Positions 17,635 to 25,613 of a stretch of DNA of 43,320 bases are shown one piece after another. The position numbers and the translations under genes were made by a program. Position 1 is the first letter of the stretch; each line of letters opens with the position of its first letter. Location of the stretch: positions 1-43,320 of the forward strand of contig JBBRCX010000034.1 in NCBI GenBank assembly GCA_038204465.1. The letters are read 5' to 3'. Below the pieces are notes generated by a model. The model saw only the letters and a list, made by a program, of their open reading frames with translations. It made no database searches and was not told the DNA's origin. Source of the stretch: JBBRCX01 sp038204465 (GTDB lineage: Bacteria > Planctomycetota > Phycisphaerae > Tepidisphaerales > Tepidisphaeraceae).

Positions 17635-18579
17635 CTACGCCCAGAAGTTCTTGAACCACCCGTGCTCGCGATGAATCTTTTGGAAGGTCACCTGATCCAA
17701 GGAACCCTTGCGCGCGGCGGCGAGGTTGCTGTCGACGAAGCGCGGCTGGGGCATCGAGAGCGTGAGCGTGGTGACGCCTTCGGCAGTCAGGGCGAAGCGA
17801 ATGGCCAATTCCGACAATGATGTGCCATCGGCGCAGAACGCGGCCTTCAGCCGCTCGATGCGCGCGAGGTAGGCCGAGGGCGGTGCTTTCGCGAAATATG
17901 GATTCGCTTCAAGCTGATCGGGCTCGAGAGCACCGGTGAGGCCGCCCACGTCGAGCACGCATCGGGCGATGACGCCGACGCCGCGCTGCCTGGCCAGCGG
18001 CAGAACGCTGGTGAGCGGCCGCGATTCGAAGGCGTTGAAGACGAACTGCACGGAGTCGACCAATCGCTCGTCGATCACCTGCAGGAGCGCATCGTGCTCG
18101 TGGTCCTGTGCGCTGATGCCGAAGGCGCGAATCTTGCCAGCCGCTTTAAGTTTTCGGAACGTTTCAAGCCACTCCGGGCGGTGGGTCCAGAGATAGTACC
18201 ACTGGTGCAGTTGCAGCAGGTCGATCGTCTCGACGCCGAGCGCCTTGAGGCTGGCTTCCGCCGACGCGGTGATACTTTGCGGCGTGAAAGCGTTCTCGAG
18301 CGGCACATAGAAGCGCCAGTCGCCGGTCGGGAGCGGCGCCACTTTGGTGGCGATAACCGGCGGCGGGCCTTTGTAGGCGCGCAAGGTCTGGCCAACGATC
18401 TTCTCGGACATTCCGTAGCCGCGCGCGGTGTCGATGCAGGTGACGCCGGACTCGAGCGTGTGCAGAAGCGAGACGGAAGCGCCGTCGCGCAGCTCGCCTT
18501 CGCCGATCAACATGGCGCCGTAGACGACGGTGACGTTCAAGCCAGTCTTGCCGAGCGGACGTTGTTCCAGGTCTGGCAT
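17635..18579 (-). CDS. Aldo/keto reductase
   Basis: 314 residues with the (beta/alpha)8 barrel signature of NAD(P)H-dependent aldo/keto reductases. The first strand is R-P-L-G-K-T-G-L. The catalytic aspartate and tyrosine are in C-I-D-T-A-R-G-Y-G (about residues 50-56), the lysine in V-I-A-T-K-V (about 79), and the histidine in L-L-Q-L-H-Q-W. F-G-I-S and the C-terminal cofactor region follow, so all four catalytic residues are present. It resembles the L-galactose dehydrogenase / oxidoreductase branch, but the substrate is unknown. The ATG at 18579 gives the usual short lead into the barrel. It lies just upstream of coaE and downstream of the frameshifted gene. Confidence 0.9.
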   Translation of the reverse strand: MPDLEQRPLGKTGLNVTVVYGAMLIGEGELRDGASVSLLHTLESGVTCIDTARGYGMSEKIVGQTLRAYKGPPPVIATKVAPLPTGDWRFYVPLENAFTPQSITASAEASLKALGVETIDLLQLHQWYYLWTHRPEWLETFRKLKAAGKIRAFGISAQDHEHDALLQVIDERLVDSVQFVFNAFESRPLTSVLPLARQRGVGVIARCVLDVGGLTGALEPDQLEANPYFAKAPPSAYLARIERLKAAFCADGTSLSELAIRFALTAEGVTTLTLSMPQPRFVDSNLAAARKGSLDQVTFQKIHREHGWFKNFWA

Positions 18580-18635
18580 TGGAAACGGAGCCTAAATGAG
18601 ACACCGGGCGGCCGTCGACGCGGCACCGCCTGTCC

Positions 18636-19708
18636 TTAGTCTTCGTACGGATTCCACTGCTCGGTTCCGGCGGTGCTGTCGTACATTGCCATCTCTTTTC
18701 TTCCGCGGTCAGGGAGGAATCGGATGCGGTCGTCGTCGCCGAGCCAGGCGTCGATCGTTCCGGGTTTACCGTCGAGCGCATAGTCAATGGCGAAGTGAGT
18801 CGTGTCATTCGGATCAGCGCGGCCGGCGAAGATTCGCAGCGTCGGCCCGGGCACGGGGGCGGACGTATCGCGTGGGCGGTTCTCGACGTACCAGCGCCGA
18901 TCCTCGGGCTGGTTGATGTTCAGCCGGTGTGACCAGAGCTTCGTTGCGGCTGCGCCGGGCGTGGGGTGGCCGAGGACCCGTGTTCCCAGGCCGAGCATGA
19001 CGTACATTTGCTTGACGGCGCGGTTTTCGGCGACGTGTCCGCCGATCGGGACCGATATCTGTCCGCCGCGAAAGCCGGCTTTGGCTTGAAGAGAGGCCCA
19101 GACGAGCCGACTCTGACCTGAGGGCGTCCTGCGCTCGTGGAGAAATACCGTCACGGGTCCTTCTGGCGTGCCCAGTGAGGAAGTGATCTGACGTAGCGAG
19201 GGGTCCTGCGCAACCACGACAGGCAATGCGCGCGGGCGCGGCCTGTGTCGTTGGTCGGTACCGTCGAATAGCTGGGGCCTTCGGCGCTGCTGCGGCGTGC
19301 CAGCAGCGCGCCAGCCTGCTGAGGATCGTCCGTATAGATGAGCTGCCCCGGCGGCAAGTCGAACTGCAGACACCTGGCGAACGCCGCTTGAAGCTGCAGC
19401 GCCCTCGCGCTGGCGGCGGCGACACTCGCGGCATTGAGCTGCGCCTGCCGCGCAGCCCGGGCGGCATTCAGCTGCGCCTGCTGCGCAGCGGCCCGACGCG
19501 CGACGATTGAATCGCGCAGGGATTGAACGGCGGGGGGCCCCCAACTGATGCTGGTCGTGGCCACGACATTCAAGAGCAACAGGAAGAGGACCAGGTAGAA
19601 CGCGCGCTTGTGGGCATACCACGGCATGGCCCGCTCGTAGGTCAGCTCGAGCGGCGAAACCGGCACGGCGGTGCGTGGCTCTTGAGGCGGCGTTGCAAGG
19701 TCGGCCAT
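18636..19708 (-). pseudogene. Membrane-anchored protein of unknown function, split by a frameshift
   Basis: Two overlapping frames make one plausible protein of about 355 residues. The first frame (from ATG 19708) has a cytoplasmic Pro-rich start, one membrane segment at about residues 36-56, then an Ala/Gln-rich helical stretch with repeated A-x-x-A-Q-L-N-A-A. It loses protein character near 19240. The second frame then gives a coherent globular part, with I-T-S-S-L-G-T-P-E-G-P-V-T-V-F-L-H-E and ending W-N-P-Y-E-D at 18636. The switch lies in the GC run at 19228-19243 and equals one base lost or one extra CG pair. I recognise no family. It may be a sequencing or assembly error in an intact gene or a genuine disruption; no slippery heptamer suggests programmed frameshifting. 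Confidence 0.6.
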
Positions 19709-19879
19709 GGGACCCCGGACGTTCGGCCCAATGTGGCCGTCACCTGGTTTGGAGTCAATCCAAATCGCCCGCGACTCCGCCAGAAGGTTCTCGGTCAGGC
19801 GACGATGAACGTGAAACGTGTTTCGAAAAGAGCTGGTCCGTGGATCTGCCCGCCCTTCCGAGGGAGGCCCGCCGCTCGA

Positions 19880-20311
19880 TCAGACAATCACCCGCATCTC
19901 GACGAGCTCGACCCAATTGCCGGCGGGGTCGAGCAGGACGAGCACTTGTTCGCCGAGGGCGACGCCGCGGCGCCGGGCATAACCAATTTCCGCCCTCTGC
20001 AATTTATCCTGCGCTTCGTCAAGCGACTTCACCTGGATGCGCAGTGGGCGGTAGTCGTCGCGGAGGGGCGGCACCTCGCTCAGGACGAATCGAACGATAA
20101 AGTTTTCGGCGTGATAGGCGATGGGCTCAGGCTGCGGATCGCGTTCGAATTGAAGCAGGGCTGAATAGAACTCATCGAGACGCGTCTCGAGTCCGGTCGG
20201 CGCGGACAAGGTGACATCATCCACCACGAGCAATTTCACCGGCGGCGGCTCAGGGATCCGGGGGCGCCGGTCGGCGATCGGTTTGAAGTTGGTGTCGGGT
20301 TCTAGTTCCAT
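19880..20311 (-). CDS. VOC (glyoxalase/bleomycin-resistance fold) protein
   Basis: 143 residues. The C-terminal half has the vicinal-oxygen-chelate pattern of beta-alpha-beta-beta-beta units ending in L-L-D-P-A-G-N-W-V-E-L-V-E, where the last glutamate is the typical metal ligand. The N-terminal half is a Pro-rich stretch followed by V-K-L-L-V-V-D-D-V-T-L. The family includes glyoxalase I, dioxygenases and drug-binding proteins; nothing here shows which. The gene lies downstream of polA on the same strand with a 94-base gap that contains a palindromic repeat pair, and about 170 bases upstream of the frameshifted gene. Confidence 0.7.
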   Translation of the reverse strand: MELEPDTNFKPIADRRPRIPEPPPVKLLVVDDVTLSAPTGLETRLDEFYSALLQFERDPQPEPIAYHAENFIVRFVLSEVPPLRDDYRPLRIQVKSLDEAQDKLQRAEIGYARRRGVALGEQVLVLLDPAGNWVELVEMRVIV

Positions 20312-20372
20312 CGGACGAGAGTCAGTCGTTCGGGGATTCGGTTTGCAATTCGTTCCTGTTCCGTCCGGGAGG

Positions 20373-20404
20373 GCAGGTTTGAAACCTTGGGTTTGAAACC
20401 CGCC
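20373..20404. repeat. Tandem palindromes between polA and the VOC gene
   Basis: Two adjacent near-palindromes, AGGTTTGAAACCT (20375-20387) and GGGTTTGAAACCC (20389-20401), directly follow the polA stop codon on the - strand. The core is shared with the palindrome at 7449-7465. They look like members of a dispersed intergenic repeat family. Confidence 0.5.
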
Positions 20405-20405
20405 G

Positions 20406-23219
20406 CTACTTTACCTCCTGCCAGTTCTTGCCCCAACCTACTTCCACCTTCAACGGGACGGATAGTTTCATGGCTCGGGTCATCTCTTCGCGGACCATGG
20501 CGGCCTCGGATTCGGCTGCGGTGGCGGGCGTTTCAAAGACTAACTCATCGTGCACCTGCAGCAGCATCCGGCTGGGGCGGTCCTCCGCCTTGAGGCGGCG
20601 GTAGACGTTCAGCATCGCGACCTTGATCAGGTCTGCGGCCGAGCCCTGCACGACGCTGTTGATCGCGGCCCGCTCGGCGTAGTTGCGCTGCTGCAGGACG
20701 CCGCTGTTGATGTCGGGGATCGGGCGGCGGCGGCCGAGGATCGTTTCGACGAAGCCCTTTTCCTGCGCTTCGGCAACGCACTTCTGCAGGAACTTCTGGA
20801 TGGCGGGGAAGCGCTTGTTGTAGGCGACGATCAGTTCCTGCGCCGACTGGACGGTGAGGCCTTCGATGCGGCGGGCCAGGCCGTAGGCGCTGACGCCATA
20901 GATGATGCTGAAGTTGATCGTCTTGGCGTAATTCCGCTGCTGCCGAGTCACCTGTTCGAGCGGGACGGTAAACACTTCCGACGCGACGGCGCGGTGAATG
21001 TCCTCGTCGGCTTCGAATCCGCGCATCAGCGCGGGCTCCTGCGCGAAATGGGCGAGCAAACGCAGCTCAATCTGGCTGTAGTCGGCGGTAAGCAGGACGT
21101 TGTGCTCGCGATCGCCCGGGACGAACGCGAGGCGGATGCGGCGGCCCTCGTCGGTGCGGATGGGGATGTTCTGCAGGTTCGGGTCGGACATGCTCAGCCG
21201 GCCCGTCGCGGCGCCGGTCTGGTTGAAACTTCCGTGAATGCGTCCGGTCTTCGGATTCAAATACTCGGTGAGGTTGTCCAGATAAGTGTTCTTGAGCTTC
21301 TGCATGCTCCGGTATTCGAGGATGAGCTTGGGAACCGGGTGCTTGTCGGCGAGCTTATCGAGTGCCTCGACGTCGGTGCTGGGCCCGGTCTTGGTCTTCT
21401 TCGGAATAGGGAGGTTGAGCTTGTCGGGGTTGTAGAGCACCTCCGCCAGTTGCTTGGGCGAATCGGGGTTGAACTCGAAGCCGGCCTCGGTCTGGATGCG
21501 GGCGAAAAGTTCGTGCACGCGCTCCTCGAGCACCTTGCTCTGCTCCTTCAGGACGGCCGGATCCACCGCGATGCCGTTGGCCTCCATCTCCACCAGCACG
21601 TCGATGAGCGGCGTTTCCAATTCATCCGACAACTTCTTGATCTGGGGCAGGCGATCGAGGCGCGGCTGGAGATAGTCGGCAAGCCGCAGCGTGATGTCGG
21701 CGTCCTCGGCGGCGTAGCAGGCGATCTTCTCCAATTCGACGCGGTCCATGCTGCGCTGGTTGCGTCCCTTGCCGATCAGGTCGGCGGTGGGAACCTTTTT
21801 GAAGTTGAGGAGGTCCATCGCGAGGCGGTCGATGCCGTACTGCATGCGGCTGGAGTCGATGAGGAAGGCGGAGACCATCGAGTCCTGCTCGACGCCGCGA
21901 ACCTCAACGCCCGCCTGCCGCATCACGAGCAGGTCGTACTTGATGTTGTGTCCGACCTTCTTGACGTTTGGGTCTTCCAGGATCGGCTTGAGATCGGCAA
22001 GCACGCGCGCACACGGCAGGTATGACGAGCCGGCCGGCCCGCACACCGGCACGTAATAGCCTTCGCCTTCGGTCCAGCTGAAACTCAATCCGATGAGGTT
22101 TGAGCTCATGGCCCCGAGCGAATCGGTCTCGGTATCGAAGGCGAAGCGTTTCTGTTTTTTGAGCTCGCTCAGGAACTGTTCGAACTGTTCCTCGGTCTGC
22201 AGAAGGTTGTACTTGCAGCTGGTGCCGCTCTGAACGCCCTCCGGAAGCGGCGCCGCGGAGGGCGCCGAAGCGCCGGCGCCGGGGACCGGGCCAAAAAGCC
22301 CCTCTTCGAAGCGCACCGGCGAGGAGACGCGCATCGGCGGGGTGGTGGCAGCGGCGGTCTCTCCATCGATGCCCAGGCGCTTGAGCAGGTTGTTGAATCC
22401 GAGGGTCTGCAAGTGCGGCTTGAGTCCCGGCAGGCTCAAGCCGGCGAAGCGGCAGATTTCGGGATCAAAGTCGAACTCGACGTCATCCTTCAGCGTGACC
22501 AATTGGCGGGCGATGGAAAGGCGGTCGGCGTACTTCTCGAAATTCTCCCGAAGCTTGGGCGTCAGCTCGTCGAGATGCTTCAGCACGCCATCGGCCGATC
22601 CATACTTCTTCACGAGCTTCGCGGCGGTCTTCTCGCCAATGCCCGGGATGCCAGGGACGTTATCGATCGAGTCGCCCATGAGGGTCTGGATTTCGATCGC
22701 GTCGAGGGGCCCATAGCCGCACTTCTGCTCGAGAGCGGCGACGTCGATCACTTCATCGGTTTGGGGATCGTACATCCGGGTGCAGTCATCGAGGATCTGC
22801 CGCAGGTCCTTGTCCTTGGAGACGAGGAAGGTTTCAAAATCCTGTCCGCAGAGTCGCTTGGCCATGGTGGCGATGAGATCGTCGGCCTCATAGCCGGGCT
22901 TGGCGAAGATGGGGACGCCGGCGTCGCGGACGATCTGCAGGATGCGCTGTTCCTGGGGATGGAAGTCATCCGGCGGCTGGACTCGGTTGGATTTGTACTC
23001 GGCGAAGATCTCCTTGCGAAAGACGGTTTCGTCGCCGGAATCGATGACCATCGCCAGGTAATCGGGTTTGCGCTGGGAGACCAGGTTGAGCAGCATCTGC
23101 GTGAAGACGAAGGTTGCCTTGGTGGGCTCGCCGCCGGGGCTGGAGAGATCGCGGAAGGGCGCGAAGTAGGCGCGGTAGATATGGGCGTGGCCATCGATGA
23201 TGTAGAAGCTTTTGGCCAT
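20406..23219 (-). CDS. polA: DNA polymerase I
   Basis: 937 residues, the normal length. Pol I removes RNA primers and fills gaps during replication and excision repair. The 5'-3' nuclease domain spans about 1-300 (Y-I-I-D-G-H-A-H-I-Y-R-A-Y; G-Y-E-A-D-D-L-I-A-T; the helix-hairpin-helix I-P-G-I-G-E-K-T-A-A-K-L). The 3'-5' proofreading domain keeps its acidic residues in F-D-T-E-T-D-S, N-I-K-Y-D and Y-A-A-E-D-A-D. The polymerase domain has motif A T-A-D-Y-S-Q-I-E-L-R (Asp near 713), motif B R-N-Y-A-K-T-I-N-F-S-I-I-Y-G with the usual Phe, and motif C Q-V-H-D-E (near 891). The frame extends upstream, but M-A-K-S-F-Y-I-I-D-G at 23219 is the family start. Confidence 0.97.
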   Translation of the reverse strand: MAKSFYIIDGHAHIYRAYFAPFRDLSSPGGEPTKATFVFTQMLLNLVSQRKPDYLAMVIDSGDETVFRKEIFAEYKSNRVQPPDDFHPQEQRILQIVRDAGVPIFAKPGYEADDLIATMAKRLCGQDFETFLVSKDKDLRQILDDCTRMYDPQTDEVIDVAALEQKCGYGPLDAIEIQTLMGDSIDNVPGIPGIGEKTAAKLVKKYGSADGVLKHLDELTPKLRENFEKYADRLSIARQLVTLKDDVEFDFDPEICRFAGLSLPGLKPHLQTLGFNNLLKRLGIDGETAAATTPPMRVSSPVRFEEGLFGPVPGAGASAPSAAPLPEGVQSGTSCKYNLLQTEEQFEQFLSELKKQKRFAFDTETDSLGAMSSNLIGLSFSWTEGEGYYVPVCGPAGSSYLPCARVLADLKPILEDPNVKKVGHNIKYDLLVMRQAGVEVRGVEQDSMVSAFLIDSSRMQYGIDRLAMDLLNFKKVPTADLIGKGRNQRSMDRVELEKIACYAAEDADITLRLADYLQPRLDRLPQIKKLSDELETPLIDVLVEMEANGIAVDPAVLKEQSKVLEERVHELFARIQTEAGFEFNPDSPKQLAEVLYNPDKLNLPIPKKTKTGPSTDVEALDKLADKHPVPKLILEYRSMQKLKNTYLDNLTEYLNPKTGRIHGSFNQTGAATGRLSMSDPNLQNIPIRTDEGRRIRLAFVPGDREHNVLLTADYSQIELRLLAHFAQEPALMRGFEADEDIHRAVASEVFTVPLEQVTRQQRNYAKTINFSIIYGVSAYGLARRIEGLTVQSAQELIVAYNKRFPAIQKFLQKCVAEAQEKGFVETILGRRRPIPDINSGVLQQRNYAERAAINSVVQGSAADLIKVAMLNVYRRLKAEDRPSRMLLQVHDELVFETPATAAESEAAMVREEMTRAMKLSVPLKVEVGWGKNWQEVK

Positions 23220-23335
23220 GGCCGAGCGTCCCGTCCCTGGATTCGCCGCATTCGCCGCACGGAGCAACCCCGCGCCACGACCGCCGGGCGAGTTGCCGGC
23301 TTCCGCTGCCGAGACAGATCAATAATACGTGCTCA

Positions 23336-23341
23336 ATTATA
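23336..23341 (-). promoter_or_regulatory. Possible -10 element for polA
   Basis: The - strand reads TATAAT here, an exact match to the sigma-70 -10 consensus. It is about 117 bases upstream of the polA ATG, in an unusually AT-rich patch (23325-23345). The region 17 bases further upstream has no good -35 match, so the call is tentative. Confidence 0.3.
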
Positions 23342-23516
23342 CGCCGCTCGCGGATAAACAGTCGGGGGGTTGAGCTTCGCAACTGTGGCAAATTGAGATT
23401 CATCGGCGTTGTTTCGCGGTTGTCGCGTCGTGTTGGTGGGCGGGGGCGTTGGCGCGTTGGATCATGAGAGTTCGTCGTGCCTTCGAGCGCCCATCACATC
23501 GATTGAGCTTTGGTCT

Positions 23517-23654
23517 TCATTTGAACTTAAAGAGGCGGGGGCGATCCAAACGTCCCATGCCCTCGTAGGCATAAGAAGCAGCACGGCCATAGTCATCGAT
23601 GCCGAAGGCGAAGGCCAGCAGCACAAAAACACGGTTCCCAAGCGAAAAACCCAT
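23517..23654 (-). CDS. Possible small protein (45 aa), unrecognised
   Basis: From the ATG at 23654 a 45-residue frame reads M-G-F-S-L-G-N-R-V-F-V-L-L-A-F-A-F-G-I-D-D-Y, then a Tyr/Arg-containing tail ending R-L-F-K-F-K. It has balanced, protein-like composition with one hydrophobic stretch. The upstream continuation of the frame is arginine/glycine low complexity and looks non-coding. I see no ribosome-binding site and recognise no family. It may be a real small membrane protein, a remnant of a larger gene, or chance. Confidence 0.25.
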   Translation of the reverse strand: MGFSLGNRVFVLLAFAFGIDDYGRAASYAYEGMGRLDRPRLFKFK

Positions 23655-23870
23655 GCGCACCCCATCCGATCCCCGTCGCCGCTCCATCGCCTCCCCATCC
23701 GGCGACCATCCACCCTCCATCGAATCCCCATGAATCTCCCACCGCCCACCCACGGCGCCCCCGAGGCGCCTCCACCTCACGCCCGATGCCTGACCAGGCG
23801 ATTCCATCCACTCGCCAGCCGCCGACCATCCATCGACCGCCGCAAAACCGCTCGGCCGCCGACGCCTTTC
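23655..23870. repeat. C-rich low-complexity tract with CCATCC-type units
   Basis: The + strand is strongly pyrimidine-biased, with degenerate repeats of CCATC/CCACC and few G runs. The complementary strand is rich in GATGG and GGG runs. Four C3-C4 runs at 23726-23751 give a G-quadruplex candidate on the - strand. Frames through it translate to Arg/Pro- or Gly/Arg-rich strings, so I regard it as non-coding. It forms part of the gene-poor stretch 23220-24344. Confidence 0.55.
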
Positions 23871-23884
23871 AGGTCACAGCTTGA

Positions 23885-24034
23885 GCATCGTAAGGGCATC
23901 GTAAGGGGGTCGGCATCGTAAGGGGGTCAGGAGTCCTGACTGCCTTCGGACAGAAGCTGCTCTCCGCTTGCCTCCCGCCCGGTGCATATTGGCGGCACAA
24001 ATTCGACGGGCATCGTAAGGCGGTCAGGAGTCCT
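23885..24034. repeat. REP-like repeats (GCATCGTAAGG units)
   Basis: GCATCGTAAGG occurs at 23885, 23896, 23913 and 24010. The last two copies continue into GGTCAGGAGTCC. Around 23926-23940 this becomes GTCAGGAGTCCTGAC, a 15-base near-palindrome able to form a hairpin. The copies are direct repeats, about 100 bases apart for the two longest. Their position beside a transposase stub of the RAYT family fits REP or BIME-type elements mobilised by such enzymes. The array is too short and irregular for a CRISPR. Confidence 0.6.
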
Positions 24035-24051
24035 TTTTCACTACAAGACGG

Positions 24052-24129
24052 GAGTTTTCCTCGTCCCGCAGCACGGTTGAGCACGTGAAAGACAATCCCG
24101 CCCGGTGCCTTTCGCAGACGCCTCACCAT
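24052..24129 (-). pseudogene. REP-associated tyrosine transposase (RAYT), N-terminal stub
   Basis: From ATG 24129 the frame reads M-V-R-R-L-R-K-A-P-G-G-I-V-F-H-V-L-N-R-A, which closely fits the N-terminus of RAYT/IS200-like Y1 transposases (R-x-P-G-G-x-x-Y-H-V-x-N-R). After about 26 residues it runs straight into a REP-like repeat, and the H-x-H metal site and catalytic tyrosine are absent. RAYTs are single-copy enzymes thought to move REP sequences. Here only the 5' end survives, fused to a repeat copy, so the locus is a relic. The frame stays open to 23869 but without similarity. Confidence 0.6.
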
Positions 24130-24344
24130 GGCGAGACATGCTACCGACGACGCAACGAATTGCCAATAAGTACTCCCGACCCCCTTCCGGAACTCGGGGA
24201 CGAGTTCGATCATCATATCCACACGGGCGGCATCGCAGGATATAAAGGAGCGCCGCAAAGTGATGAGATGGCCGGAAGGGTCGGGGAATTACTCACAAAC
24301 GACCCGGTTGACGACACCTTCATGGGTCTTGGCGGGTAACTTAC

Positions 24345-25286
24345 ATGATCATCTTCCGCCTTAGTTTGTTGTCGATGGTACTCTGCTTCGCATTGTGGGC
24401 TATTGCGTCAGCCGGAGGCGGCCGAGTGTCGGTTTCCCTTCTCACAGATGATGTCCCCGCCAAACCTTTGGCTCACGTCGCCATCCGAGCCTGCCGTATA
24501 AAAGACGATGGCGCGCGGGAGGACGCAACTGCTGGCAATTTCACCGACAAAAATGGTTTGGCCGAGTTGAGCCCCCCCGAAAACGGGAAATACGTGATTC
24601 AGTGCGATCCCTATGTGTTCGAGGGCGAGCGCTCGGGCGAGCTGGCCAATTACAGCCCTCCAACGCCGTTTGAGAAATTGGTTGACGTCGGCTCCGAGGC
24701 CCTAAAGCTCAACTTTGTCGCCAAGCGCGGCTTCACTCTCAAAGTGCGAATCCTGACCGATGACGGTCGACCGATGAGCGGCGAGATCCCACCCATTGGA
24801 GCCGACGGCCGTTTCCAGCGCCGCGGGCTAGCTGCAGGCCGCGACTTCGCCGTGCTGCTTCTGCCTTCTCAAGCCCACTCAAAATACTATTACGGCCGAG
24901 TCATTCGCATCCCGGCGGCAGATGCCAAGCGAGGAGCCGTCGTTGACCTGGGGGACGTGCGCTGGCCGCCTATGGCAGGAACTATCAACCTCAGGGGCAC
25001 TGCTCATACCGCCGACGGCAAGCTGTCATCGGGGGCTTACATTCGTCTTATTTGGTCCGCGGATGGTTCAACAGCGCTGCCAATCACAATACAAAATGGC
25101 AAGTTCGAGGCCGCGCTCCCCAGAGGAAAATACGGCATTTTTAATTTTACGGATGTGGATGACTACCTCCGCCACCCCGCAGACAAAGCCCTGGCCAATT
25201 TTGAAGTAACTGAGAACGCGGTGACAAAGGTAGACATCGAATTACCCACGCCGAAGATGGAGTATCCATCCACACGACAACAATAA
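24345..25286 (+). CDS. Secreted protein of unknown function with Ig-like/carboxypeptidase-regulatory-like repeats
   Basis: 313 residues with a clear signal peptide (M-I-I-F-R-L-S-L-L-S-M-V-L-C-F-A-L-W, cleavage near A-S-A). The mature part looks like three beta-sandwich units. Each has the pattern of a regulatory or carrier domain: a polar strand, a turn with G-x-x-x-x-G-x-A, and a strand such as G-K-Y-V-I-Q-C-D or G-K-Y-G-I-F-N-F-T-D. I see no catalytic motif. GC content and codon choice are less extreme than in neighbouring genes. It is surrounded by non-coding DNA, the transposase stub and a relic of another gene, so recent gain or decay around it is possible. No clear ribosome-binding site precedes ATG 24345. 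Confidence 0.65.
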   Translation: MIIFRLSLLSMVLCFALWAIASAGGGRVSVSLLTDDVPAKPLAHVAIRACRIKDDGAREDATAGNFTDKNGLAELSPPENGKYVIQCDPYVFEGERSGELANYSPPTPFEKLVDVGSEALKLNFVAKRGFTLKVRILTDDGRPMSGEIPPIGADGRFQRRGLAAGRDFAVLLLPSQAHSKYYYGRVIRIPAADAKRGAVVDLGDVRWPPMAGTINLRGTAHTADGKLSSGAYIRLIWSADGSTALPITIQNGKFEAALPRGKYGIFNFTDVDDYLRHPADKALANFEVTENAVTKVDIELPTPKMEYPSTRQQ

Positions 25287-25417
25287 CGGGACGCCCGATT
25301 TGAACGAGCCGATCGACGGCGACAGCGACAACGACGGGACGCCGGATTCGTCCGAGGCCCGCTACTCCAGCACCGACGGCGCCCTCGACTCCAGCTTCGG
25401 CAACAGCGGCACCGTCA
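25276..25417 (+). pseudogene. Relic of a thrombospondin-type-3 / delta-60 repeat protein
   Basis: In the frame one base ahead of the preceding gene, the DNA encodes D-N-N-N-G-T-P-D and D-G-D-S-D-N-D-G-T-P-D, which are calcium-binding type-3-like repeats. D-G-A-L-D-S-S-F-G-N-S-G-T-V follows, the signature of delta-60 beta-propeller repeats. Large secreted planctomycete proteins carry these in series; here only about 47 residues remain, with no start codon of their own and no further repeats. The rest of the gap to 25613 is AT-richer and shows no gene. It is best read as a fragment left by deletion or recombination. Confidence 0.55.
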
Positions 25418-25613
25418 GGAATCGGAAAAAGGGTCATCCTTATTTTTGGAAAAATAGCAATGATCTGCTCTGTCTCGACCCTCGATATTTTGCCCGGCGC
25501 GCATTTTCTTTGGCTGGGGTAGATCATGAGGGATGCTTACGTGCAAGTCGCCACGGACGGTGATGCCCGCCGCCCGCGGTGCTTGATCGATGACGTCGCG
25601 CCGACGCTCGCGA

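Noticed and set aside
19228..19243. Programmed -1 frameshifting
   Set aside because: No slippery heptamer or downstream pseudoknot is evident, and the run is GC dinucleotide repeat rather than A/T slippery sequence.
20550..22025. A 491-codon + strand frame opposite polA
   Set aside because: polA has all its motifs; the antisense translation has no recognisable domain.
23885..24034. A possible CRISPR array
   Set aside because: The repeats are only 11-25 bases, irregularly spaced, with one spacer-like gap and no cas genes. They fit REP-like elements better.
24085..24339. An 84-codon + strand frame ending just before the secreted protein gene
   Set aside because: Its first part is antisense to the transposase stub, and no family or ribosome-binding site is visible. 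Its C-terminal half is only mildly protein-like.
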